Assembly (NCBI GenBank): GCA_964035575.1
Contig: OZ037865.1
Location: 992,001 to 1,056,000, forward strand
Direction of reading: 5' to 3'
Length of the DNA: 64,000 bases
From: Rhynchopus sp. YZ270_cl-10
Taxonomy: Eukaryota; Euglenozoa; Diplonemea; Diplonemida; Diplonemidae
Shown here: positions 21,812 to 30,620 of the stretch, piece by piece
Position numbering within the stretch: position 1 is the stretch's first letter
Layout: each line of letters opens with the position of its first letter
Made by a program: the position numbers and the translations under genes
The notes under the pieces: generated by a model
The model's input: the letters and a program-made list of their open reading frames with translations, nothing else
Told to the model about the DNA's origin: nothing
Databases searched by the model: none

Positions 21812-22935
21812 ATACCGTATTCGGAAAAATGTTGCAACGTAAAAATGTTGGAACGTAAAAATGTTGTAACGGAATAATGTTGTAACGCTGCGGATCGCGG
21901 GAAGTTGTAACTTTATTCCGTTACAACATTTTTATGACTGGGGTGAACTTTGTCTTAGGGATTTTTTTTTGGAACAGTCGGCATAATCCCCAACCTCACA
22001 CACCACACCCCAATTTCAAGCCGATAATTAGTGTTTCAGGTTTTTCGACGTCCTCCCCCACCCCTCACCCAAATAAAAAATGAAACAAATGGGATTAGCC
22101 CAATTCTGCAAGCGCCGCAATCCCCACGAGCCTGTTTCGGAAGGAGGAGATGCCCCCAACCTGGCGTTCCTTGCTGGTAGCGCCGCAAGCGCAGTGGGGC
22201 TAGACGACAGCACATCTCGTGCTGTCGCAAATGAGGTCAGCGCTGCAAGCAGCACGCGAGCGGGAAAGGGGAAGTTTTTTTCCCTCGAGGAGCGGCGGCA
22301 GATCGGACAAGCCTGCCGGGACAGGGCTGGCGACCTGAACAGGACGCTGGCTTACTGGAACGACCCCCGCGCAGACCCCCCACGACGCGTCCTGGTGAAA
22401 GGAACCCTGAGCCGCCTGTTCAAGAAGTTCAGGGAGGAGGAGGCACTGAAGCTGCGGAACTCCCTTAACGGAGTCGACATGCCTGCCCCGACGGAGCCGA
22501 ATCGCGGCCGACCGAGCGTGCTGTCTCCCGAAGAGAGTGCAACGGTGATGCACTTGTTGCGCATAATCCGCGCCAGCGGTGGAACTGTCACATCCGTTGT
22601 GGGAAGTGCAACTGCGCGGGCACTTGTGAAGGAGTCGTCTACTCCTCAAAGGCTGGATGACTCCTCCTCGCTCGGACCGGACTGGGCACGGAAGTACCTC
22701 GGCAGGCACGGCTGGGCGTTGAGGTCCTCGACAACGTCATTTGTCGTGCCCTCGGAGGTATGATTTTTGATACCTCCAAGGGGTTGAACAATAAATTTTG
22801 GCTCGCACCAGCAAAAATCCCTAAGACAAAAATAAACCCCAAAAAAATGTTGTAACGGAATAATGTTGTAACGCTGGGCCATTTTTTCCAGCGTTACAAC
22901 ATTATTCCGTTGCAACATTTTTCCGTCTACGGTAT
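21812..22935 (+). mobile_element. pogo-like (Tc1/mariner) element, internally deleted
   Basis: TIRs start ATACCGTA..CGGAAAAATG and are flanked by TA on both sides (21810-21811 and 22936-22937), the TSD of the Tc1/mariner superfamily. Just inside each TIR is a hairpin made of GTTGTAACGGAATAA and its complement. The 1,124-bp body carries one gene (22080-22763) encoding only the DNA-binding part of a transposase. The catalytic DDE region is absent, so this copy is non-autonomous. Confidence 0.85.
22080..22763 (+). pseudogene. pogo/CENP-B-type transposase, DNA-binding part only
   Basis: A 227-aa frame starting MKQMGLAQFCKRRNPHEP. Residues 60-130 form a basic region with SLEERRQIGQ. Then comes GRPSVLSPEE and a helix-turn-helix-like segment with a spaced IRASGG motif, ending in the typical ..DWARKYLGRHGWALRSSTT.. 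stretch of CENP-B/Tc5-type HTH domains found before the DDE domain in pogo-like transposases. The frame stops at 22761-22763. The GAG|GTATGA there could be a splice donor of a longer ancestral gene, but no catalytic exon exists before the right TIR. An AATAAA follows at 22789. It could still make a DNA-binding protein able to occupy related TIRs. Confidence 0.75.
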
Positions 22936-23744
22936 TAACAATTGTGTTCATCAGCAGTTACGAAGAAAAGTATGTGTCTTTTTCTTTTTGACCGCGCATC
23001 TCAGATGTAAACCACGAAATGGATGTAGGACTGCATGCTTGGAGGTCCACCCGGTACACCCGGTCATGCACCAAAGGTACACTGTTCACGTATTTCAACT
23101 CTACTTGATCGTTCTTGTTTTGCATTTGTGCATCCACATTGGACATTGTATATCCCTTTTTAAAAAAGAAACGTTTAGTGGGGCGACCGCTAGCTGTATG
23201 TCACAGTGACATCGATGGTCGACCCGTGTGCGCATGGTATACGCGTAGACTCTTTCGGCACCAATGAAGGAACCTACTCACGTTGTTACGACGTGAACAT
23301 GCTTTTCACGGTCTTTCCTTTAAAATTTTAAAAATGAATGACGATAAAACGAAAAAAAACAACCCAACAACCCCAAAAAAATATGAGAAGTAGTCTCTCT
23401 CAAGATTTCTTTTCTTCGAGAGTTATGTGCATAAAATGCACTGATAATGTACCTTGCAGGCTAAAACCCCCCTTGTGGAAAACCGTGTGCATGCCGAATG
23501 AAGAGCGCAAAATAAAAATAAAAAAGAAGAAGCGCAAAACGTCAAATAGTACTCATTCAAAACACCCCCTGCTACACCCCCCGCCACACCTTTCCCCCCC
23601 TTCTCCGCCCTGTTTTCCTTCCCCTCCCACATGAATCTCGTAATTATGTTTATTTCCCTCTTGTGCAAGTAGATCTTGCGGGGGGGGGGGGGGGGGGGGA
23701 AATACGTGGAGTTCACACAGGGTGGTGTCTGCACGTTGTCAATT
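22936..23744 (+). other. Spacer with R6 and poly-G
   Basis: No gene seen. R6 module at 23005-23110; a run of about 20 G at 23680-23699 lies 45 bp before the Mutator-like copy A. Confidence 0.6.
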
Positions 23745-23753
23745 TTTTATTTA

Positions 23754-25766
23754 GGGAGATAGTCAGACTTACCCTACCCTATTTTGAAAAAGTTCAGACT
23801 TGCCCTATGAAAAAGTTCAGACTTGCCCGAAAATAAGTTCAGACTTGCCCTAAAAGTGTTTTTAGGGCAAGTCTGAACTTATTTTTAGGGCAAACACTTT
23901 TTTTAGGGCAAGTCTGAACTTTTTAGGGCAAGTCTGAACTTTTTTAGGGCAAGTCTGAACTTATTTTTAGGGTAAGTCTGAACTTATTTTAGGGCAACAA
24001 GTCAGGCCACTTTGGCTGGGGCACTCTTGGGGCCCCATGGTATGGTGGTATGACTTGTTTTATTGCCCTAAAATGCCTAACCGAGCCGGAGCCCAAAAAT
24101 TGATGCCAGAAACCACCAGCCACCCGGAAAGGGTGAACAGGCAGTCCACGTTGGGCCAGAACCGGTTACAAAGGAAGCCGTGTTCTGGGGCAACGTGGGG
24201 CGCAAAGTTTTACAATTTTCATGCACGGGTGCTCCACAAATTACCAAGTATTCCTTCTTTGTTGAATTGAGAGAGAGTCAGTGTTTAGCTACCACGCGGG
24301 TTTGCTTAGAATCCTTCGAGGCCGGCACAATTTTATTTATGTGGTCGGTTAAGACATGCCTATTGAAGAACAACGAGGTCATCGTTGAAAGGAGCGAACT
24401 CCCCTTCCCACAACATCTCTCACATTTCAACTCAGAATTCATACTTGGTTATTTGCTTTGTCCATACGCAATCAAATTGTCATGCTTTCAAGAGCATGCC
24501 TGGCCAAAATGCAACAACGTGGAAAAATTGTTGTTGTTCCAAAAGGCAACAAGACCACCCACAAGGGGTTGAATTGTGCACTGTCCGGGGGAGCGCAAAG
24601 TTTTTTCCCTGTACACAGTGGACACATCTTTATCACTTTGTTCCCACGGGGACACATTTGGATACTGCACGCATGCAGAAGTGCCAAACATGTCCGCACG
24701 TGGAGTGGAGTGTCCATCATGTTTTCCTGGTTTCCAAAAAGCAGTTTTCTTGCACTTACTATTTGCCCCGGTGTCTGGCAATAGAAGTGGCTAACATTGT
24801 AATGAGTAGCATATACATACCGTTGATCCAAATGAGTAAGGCGACCAACAAGTCCTCTGGACTTTTTTGTTGTGACGACAATCGCGGAGTAATCCCGGAG
24901 AATTACATCCTCGTATAAAAAGTTAAAGGTAGAGGTGGGGAAACTGTAGCTCTTGAAATAGTTGTTGCAGTAGTGCAGACACCCGAGGGTGCACCACTAT
25001 GCTTTTCTTTGGTTGTATCGACAATTTTACGTACATGATGTAGGAGCTGTACAATGTCGCCGAAAGGCTTTGTACTTACTGCAGTAATCGGTATTTTTTT
25101 TTTTTTGTTACAACTACGTCGTGTTCTATGAGGAGTCGCGTTTGGGTGCGGAAGTCTTTTTTCTGGTCTCTGTTCTGTACGGGTGTGGTCTCGGATCGTG
25201 GTGCGGTACTGCGGTGCGGTACCTGAGAGTTTTTTAGAGTGATGATAAAGGTCAGAGGGTTTTCCCCTCCCATTTGTGTCATTATTTAATTTTGCTCGGA
25301 AAGTGGGGTGTCCTGGACACGAGGAAATTCAGTTGCATGGAAAAACCCGCAAACCCCGCAAAGTGGACAAATGATGTGACAAGGTGGACTGTTGGCAAAC
25401 ACTATTTAAAGTTAACGTGCGGAGGGTGAGGAGGAGGAGTGAGGAGGAAAAGCTCCATACCATAGGTTGCTCATTTCACTACCAGGACTCGTCGCGAATA
25501 GCCCATACGTGCCCTAAACAGAAACGCAAAAACGACCGCCGGGCTCTGTGACCCAAGAGCCCCCAGCTTGCCCAATAAATAAGTGCAGGGTTGCCCTAAA
25601 AAAGTTCAGACTTGCCCTAAAAAAGTTCAGACTTGCCCTAAAAAAAGTGTTTGCCCTAAAAATAAGTTCAGACTTGCCCTAAAAACACTTTTAGGGCAAG
25701 TCTGAACTTATTTCGGGCAAGTCTGAACTTTTTCAAAATAGGGTAGGGTAAATCTGACTATTTCCC
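23754..25766 (+). mobile_element. Mutator-like element, copy A (2,013 bp)
   Basis: TIRs begin GGGAGATAGTCAGACTTACC on the left and end GGTAAATCTGACTATTTCCC on the right. The perfect 9-bp TSD TTTTATTTA (23745-23753 and 25767-25775) points to the Mutator superfamily. Each end carries a dense array of the word AGTTCAGACTTGCCC in both orientations. The interior has several overlapping frames, none with a recognisable transposase, so it looks non-autonomous. An inverted copy lies at 36988-38913. Copy A has about 90 bp more near 25345-25455. Reverse-oriented R1/R2-like segments sit at about 24865-25080. Confidence 0.9.
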
Positions 25767-26500
25767 TTTTATTTATTTTTTTCAAAAAAATAAAACAGTA
25801 TCCACCACCAAAATCCATCGATTTCCATCGGTCAAAAGGAAGGAGGTGTCTGGGTAAGGGAAAAAAAAAAAATGAACAGCGGAGGGCTTGCCCTTCCCCC
25901 AAAAACTCTATTTTTTTTTCTCTTTTGCGCAGGTTTCAAAGACGATGAAGCCGTTTTTGTTTTTTTGTTTTTGTTTTTGTACTCTTTTCTTTCTGTCCTT
26001 CTTCAAGCGAAGGAGAGAAAAGATGGTGCTCACCTTCTTCTTTTCTTGCGAATAGAAAAAAAAATTCTGCTTTTTTAAAACAATGTGTGATACCAATATA
26101 GTGTAGCATTCTCTGAGTATCCAGTGTTCTTTTCAATAAAAACCTTGGTTGGTGGGTGATTGTTGACACAACAAAAAAAAGCACCATTCCTGAGCATCGT
26201 TCATTTTTTTCCCCAAAAATTTCTCTTTTTTTTTTTTTTTTTTCCAATTTTTTTATATAAATCGATACCCACAAGAGAGGCTTCGGGTCATTTTATAAAC
26301 TTTTTATTTTCTATTTTCTTTGTTTTGTTTTTTTCCCCCCCCCTCCCCATTTGCTCTCGCTATATCTAGAGATCCCCCCTCACTCTTCCTGCCTTCTTTT
26401 TCTTTCTCTTTAGATGTGTATGCATGTGTGTCATATTCATCTTACAACTCTTATTTTTCTCTTTTCTAGTTGTTTTTTTAGCAGAAAGTAAAAAATAAAA

Positions 26501-26580
26501 AAAGGCTTCGGCCAACATTGAGTACATACCCGAATTCTCCCACCTGGTGGGATTACTCGGCGATTGTCGACACAACAAAG
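26501..26580 (+). repeat. R2 module (covarying hairpin)
   Basis: R2 consensus: optional CTGCGTTTATACCTTCTG, then GGCTTCGGCCGACATTGAGT, ACAGA, a variable hairpin, and GTGATTGTCGACACAACAAA. Here the hairpin arms are TCCCACC and GGTGGGA. Elsewhere they are ACCTACC/GGTAGGT (35505), CGTTA.ACC/GGTAACG (28183), CTTCGCT/AGCGAAG (3252) and ACCC.TCC/GGA.GGGT (27697). An outer CGACA/TGTCG stem can close the fold in several copies. Other + strand copies: 3243, 12811, 17070, 19938, 21709, 27625, 28125, 29318, 35338, 35468, 36628, 48965. Confidence 0.7.
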
Positions 26581-26770
26581 AACAGAAGGTGGGCCGTCAA
26601 CCGACGAGCGGTTGTGTACCGCCCCCCTCCCCCGTTCACATTATTTTTGGTATGAGCAAGCCAGTAGGTTTTATTTTTACACCTTCTGTTGGCAGGGTAT
26701 TTTGTGTTTTTCATCCGGATGGCTGGCATCGTGGGTCAGTCGGAGGTGCCTGCATCAACAACTACCGATT
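26580..26770 (+). repeat. R8 module, long copy
   Basis: A ~190-bp repeat shared with 51566-51755 (landmarks AAGGTGGGCCG, CGAGCGGTTGT, TGCTTTCATCCGGATGGC, TGGCATCGTGGGTCAGTCGG, AGGTGCCTGCATCAACAAC). Shorter 3' parts occur at 27845, 33301, 34862 and 63129. All are on the + strand. No coding potential or known family recognised. Confidence 0.65.
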
Positions 26771-27535
26771 TTTATTTTTTTTAAATCTGTCGCTACTATC
26801 TCACCCACCCCCTCTCGAATCGTTGTGCTGATTTTTAATAAAAAAAAAACGTGCATGACCCAATCCTGTCTCATGAAATGCAAGTGAAAGGTGGCACCAG
26901 GCGTAAGCGGGTTTTAGATAAATATTTGGAGGATGGAATGAGAGCGGGATGGGGTTGGTTGTTTATGGGAGGGTAAAAGAGGGGTCGGAAGAGGTTAAAG
27001 CCGCACTGCTCGTCACCACAAGGCAATTTGTTTCCAACGACAAAAAAGAGGTGTTGTTTGGGCTTCCCTACAAAAATGACTTCACTGTGGAAATGGTTTA
27101 TCGTGCTTTTTTCACTTTTTTTTTTTCTCTCCCCCCATTGATCATCCCAATATCCCCCCACCCCCCTTCCGTTTTCTCTCTCTCTCTCTCTCTCTCTACC
27201 CCAAACCCAACATTTCCCTTTCCTGTATTTTCAGTTCGGGGGTTTTCATGCTCTTTCCTTTACGAAAAGGGATGGACGTGTTTTTGTGGCCTTTTTTTCT
27301 TATCTTTCTAACGATAGTTATGGTAAAAGAAATGCGTACCAGAGAGGTACGTCTCTACAAAGCTTTCTTTTCCCCTTTTTTGTTGTTTGCGTGCTATTTT
27401 GTTGGCATAGTTCCCTCCCTTTCACCCCCCTTATTTATTCTGTTATATTTATTTTCTGTGACATGAACGCTCCAATATTGAAGCGGGGAGGTAGCAAGGT
27501 GGTGGTGGTAATGGATCAAAATCAAAAAAAATAAA

Positions 27536-27738
27536 GTGGAAATTGCACAACGGTGGCAACACAACCCGAGGCAACTACAGTACTCCAATAATTTATCAAA
27601 ATTTTTAAAAAAAAATGTGTCTTCATTGGAGTGGAGGACGATCTGCATCTATACCTTTTTGGAAATTCATTTAGCCTTCGGGGCGACTTTGTTGTACTGA
27701 ACCCATCCTCGGACAGGGTGATTGTCGATACAAAAAAA
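27536..27738 (+). repeat. Composite R3-R2 block
   Basis: R3 (27536-27602) is followed by a full-length R2 (27625-27738) whose hairpin is ACCCATCC/GGACAGGGT. An A-run and AGTTTTCAAAAAAG follow directly. Confidence 0.6.
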
Positions 27739-28052
27739 AGTGGATTGCCCGATGCACGGTGTCAAAGTTTTCAAAAAAGATGGGTTTTGCGATAGTGTGC
27801 GACACTGTGTGTGTTTTGTGACCCCCCTTTTCCCCCTCTTTTTTGTGATTTCATCTGAATGGTTGGAGGTGCCTGCATCAATAACTATTCCTCTTGTTGT
27901 TTTTTTTTGCCTTATCACAGTGCTTCGACATAAGGTTAACTGGTTTGGATTCTTGAGGTGACCAAGCCGTAGGTTCACTTCGTATTTGTTTTCCCCCCAT
28001 TTATTTTGCGAAAAAGTGCCCCCCCCCCAAACAAACAAAAAAAAAAAAAGGA

Positions 28053-28235
28053 ATAGTGGAGCTCATCTTCAGGTGTCTACACCAATACAACCAAATTTTC
28101 AAAAAAAAAAAAAGTTACTCTGGGTTGAGGATGATCTGCGTTTATACCTTCTGTAGTACATAGGCTTCGGCCGACATTGAGTACAGATCGTTATACCAGT
28201 AGGTAACGTGATTGTCGATACAACAAAAAAAAAAA
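28053..28235 (+). repeat. Composite R1-R2 block
   Basis: R1 (28053-28112) abuts a full-length R2 (28125-28235). The R2 hairpin CGTTATACC/GGTAACG and the outer CGACA/TGTCG pair are both clear here, making this the best R2 example. Confidence 0.65.
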
Positions 28236-28522
28236 TGTTACAGAGAGCAAAGGTGGAGGAGGAGGGATGTCAATAGTGTTGATGTAGTGTTGCATTTCTG
28301 ATGCAGGATAAAAAAAAAGACATCGCGATAATTGCTATATTTTTTGCATGATGTTGATGGTAAAATAAAATACACCAGCACCCACAATGCATTCACCCCC
28401 ACCATTTATGTGTCAGGAAATGTGCGAAACAATAAACAGGCTGGTATCTTCAGGGTCAGGTCAAGGGAATATTCTCATTAGCCTTCCGAAGAACTACCCA
28501 GCAACGTCTGGCTGACATTTCT

Positions 28523-28553
<31 letters not shown>

Positions 28554-28643
28554 TTTTGATAAATATGTGGTGGATAAGTGTGCACAAAGAGAGAGGGAGA
28601 AAGAGAGAGGTACAATCCCTCTTTTTTCTTCAATCTTTCTTTG

Positions 28644-28690
28644 GTGACTAAGATGGGGCTTAGGTTCATCATACCAACTTTCTCTTTTGG
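28644..28690 (+). repeat. R4 module
   Basis: R4 consensus: GGTGACTAAGCAC, short variable bases, GAGGCTTAGG, TTCATCTTATAAAC and a T-rich stretch. CTAAGC and GCTTAG pair as a small hairpin, and the loop varies in length. Other + strand copies: 9725, 11797, 17788 (partial), 21428, 26265, 27955, 34727, 44291, 46911, 50692, 50762, 52537, 53211, 54867, 57986, 59787, 61018 and 62546. It is the most frequent module in the window. No known family recognised. Confidence 0.65.
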
Positions 28691-28878
28691 TTGTTTTGTG
28701 TTTTTTTTTTTGGGGGAGAGCAGAATGTCAGCGTTTCTTGAAAGGAGACCAGCTAACAACAGGCTACTTATTTGTCTCACAACAGAAATTATGGAGGTTC
28801 AATCGAACGGAGCAGGCCGCTAGTATTTTAGTTTTTTTGTTGTTGTTTATATTCAAGTCAGGGGTGCAAAAAGTGTTC

Positions 28879-29175
28879 CAGGCACTCCGCTAGGTACTAA
28901 AGTTCTGTTGATTGTCAACAGAACTTTTTGAAAATGGGGAAAAAAAGAAAAAAAAAAAAATTCTGCTGAGTGGTTCAGACCCGTTCTACCTGTCAAAAAA
29001 GCTCAGGAGAAGAAGATATGGAGAGGTGAGTGCTCAAACGTCCCAAAAAAGTCAAAATCGGGCGTTGGTAAAAAAAAAAGTTGCGTACCGTGCGCCTGCG
29101 GTGCAAGCATGTACCCCACCAACGTGGACCATCAACAGAATATTTTCAAAATCGGAAATCCTAGCGGAGAGCCTG
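28879..29175 (+). mobile_element. hAT-type MITE, copy 2 (297 bp)
   Basis: TIRs CAGGCACTCCGCTAGG and CCTAGCGGAGAGCCTG with a perfect 8-bp TSD AAGTGTTC (28871-28878 and 29176-29183). Same length as copy 1 at 18269-18565, inverted relative to it, with only a few differences by eye. Apparent frames in both copies simply reflect this identity. Confidence 0.9.
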
Positions 29176-29213
29176 AAGTGTTCTCAAAAAAAAAAAAAAA
29201 AAAAAAAAAAAAG

Positions 29214-29430
29214 ACAGTGGTTGCATACAGTTGCATACAATGTAGGTGGCAACTACACTATTCCAACAATTTTTCAAAAACAAAAAGAAAAAAGAAAAAC
29301 AATACGAATGCTTCAAACTCAAGGATGACCTGCGTTTATACCTTCTGCAGTACATAGCCTTCGGCCGACGTTTGAGTACCGGAAAACAGACTATTTACCC
29401 AGCAGGATGTAAAGAGACTATTTTTGTCGA
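29214..29430 (+). repeat. Composite R3-R2 block interrupted by a hAT element
   Basis: R3 (29214-29284) is followed by R2 (29318 on). The R2 tail (TTGTCGAT) runs into the TSD of the hAT element at 29439, so the hAT inserted into an existing R2. Confidence 0.6.
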
Positions 29431-29438
29431 TCCAAACG

Positions 29439-30588
29439 CAGGGCATATCCTAAATATGAGGTCTGAGCGGCCAAATTTGCCAAAAGGGTGCAAAAAAAAG
29501 GGGCGGATTTTTTTTTTGATTTTTTTTCCAGGTTTCATCGTTGGTGGCGCTTTTAAACATCGGCATTTGCATTTCCGGAATCCGTCCGGCCAGTGGTGGG
29601 GTCAATTTGCCGAAATGGACAAGTTCTCGTTTTTGGTCAATTTCCTCAGTACACAGTATACACAGTATACACAGTATACACAGTATACACAGTATACACA
29701 GTATACACAGTATACACAGTATACACAGTATACACAGTATACACAGTATACACAGTATACACAGTATACACAGTACACAGTATACACAGTATACACAGTA
29801 TACTACACACGGGGTCCACCAATCGTTTGGATTGTCGACATTTCGCAGAGTCACCAAAGTGTAAGATTTTTTCGGCATTGGAAAGATTGGGCCATTTCTG
29901 AGAACTTCAATAAATCTCTGTAGATCTCTGAGAGATTTGTTTTTAATCCCCATTTTCATGTCGCGAGTTTACGTGGAAACGCCTTTGAAACCGTGTGTTC
30001 TTTAAGGATTCTTTAGGCAAAATAGGCGTTTTGCACCAAAAACCACAAGTTTCAACACAAAACCCGGTTTTTTGGCCCAGACCCGTGTATGTGGCGCCGA
30101 AAACACGCTTGCGCGTTATCAGAACCCTGCGTGGGCCACACACAGTCGTGCACACGTGCCCTTTGCCTTGTCACACAACCCACGTTTTCACACCCAAAAA
30201 CGACAAAGCCGTTTGTGGGCAAAAACCACCCCAAAAACCCACACACAGGGGTTTGCAAGTGTTAAGGATTAGCAAACGCAAATATACAGTACACAGTACA
30301 CAGGTACACAAAAAACTAGAAAACGACACTTCGCTGCGACCACGGGCCACCCCATAGGGGGTGAATTTTTTCCCACCGAAAATGGTGTTTTTGGACTGTT
30401 TCGCACCAGATCTTTCCAAATATTTTTTTTACGGGCACTTTTGTCAAGTAGGTTTCCCCTTAGACCCCCTAGACCCCTCGTGCAAAAAAAAAAGGGGCAA
30501 CGTGGGACCTTATAGCCGTGCAAAAAAAAGGGGCGCACTTTTTTTCAAAAACCCGCGGGTACCGGGTACAGACTTAGGATATGCCCTG
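29439..30588. mobile_element. hAT-like non-autonomous element (1,150 bp)
   Basis: The left end CAGGGCATATCCTAA is mirrored at the right by TTAGGATATGCCCTG, inside a perfect 8-bp TSD TCCAAACG (29431-29438 and 30589-30596). The body contains a 9-bp-period microsatellite (29649-29803) and GC-rich filler. Frames through it are repeats or shadows; no transposase is recognised. Confidence 0.85.
29649..29803. repeat. Microsatellite, 9-bp unit GTATACACA
   Basis: About 17 units of a 9-bp repeat, with one shorter unit near 29775. The GTATAC core is self-complementary, so the array can form many small cruciforms. It lies inside the hAT-like element and reads YTQ or VYT when translated, which is not evidence of coding. 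Confidence 0.9.
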
Positions 30589-30620
30589 TCCAAACGGTGC
30601 ATTTTTTTTTTTTTTTATTA

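Larger units (their letters stand above)
25776..28870 (+). other. Spacer rich in R modules
   Basis: No gene recognised; a frame at 26950-27110 looks mildly coding but is unsupported. Contents: R2 tail (26140-26180), R4-like (26265-26310), R7 (26411-26455), R2 (26501-26580), R8 (26580-26770), R3 (27536-27602), R2 (27625-27738), partial R8 (27845-27895), R4 (27955-27990), R1 (28053-28112), R2 (28125-28235), R4 (28644-28690). All are sense to the genes. Confidence 0.55.

Noticed and set aside
23754-23800. TTACCCTACCC at the Mutator-like ends as telomeric repeat
   Set aside because: Only two imperfect units, and they belong to the TIR sequence.
23780-24000. Regularly repeated word in the Mutator-like ends, as a possible CRISPR array
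   Set aside because: Repeats occur in both orientations without unique spacers, inside a TIR element in eukaryotic-type DNA.
24180-24918. Overlapping frames of 72-177 aa inside the Mutator-like copies, conserved between A and B
   Set aside because: Conservation only reflects that the copies are nearly identical; no transposase or other domain is seen and several frames overlap on both strands.
26949-27311. Frame starting MGLVVYGRVKEGSEEVKAA
   Set aside because: The first 50 codons look mildly coding, but the frame soon runs into CT repeats and has no homologous motif; not enough to call a gene.
18134-29328. Shared 132- and 138-aa frames starting MSTELFENGEKKKK
   Set aside because: They lie within the hAT MITE copies plus flanking sequence; the similarity is that of the MITE and the Lys run is an A-tract.
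29246-29959. Long frames rich in YTQ, VYT and CIL repeats
   Set aside because: Produced by the 9-bp microsatellite; every frame of such an array is open.
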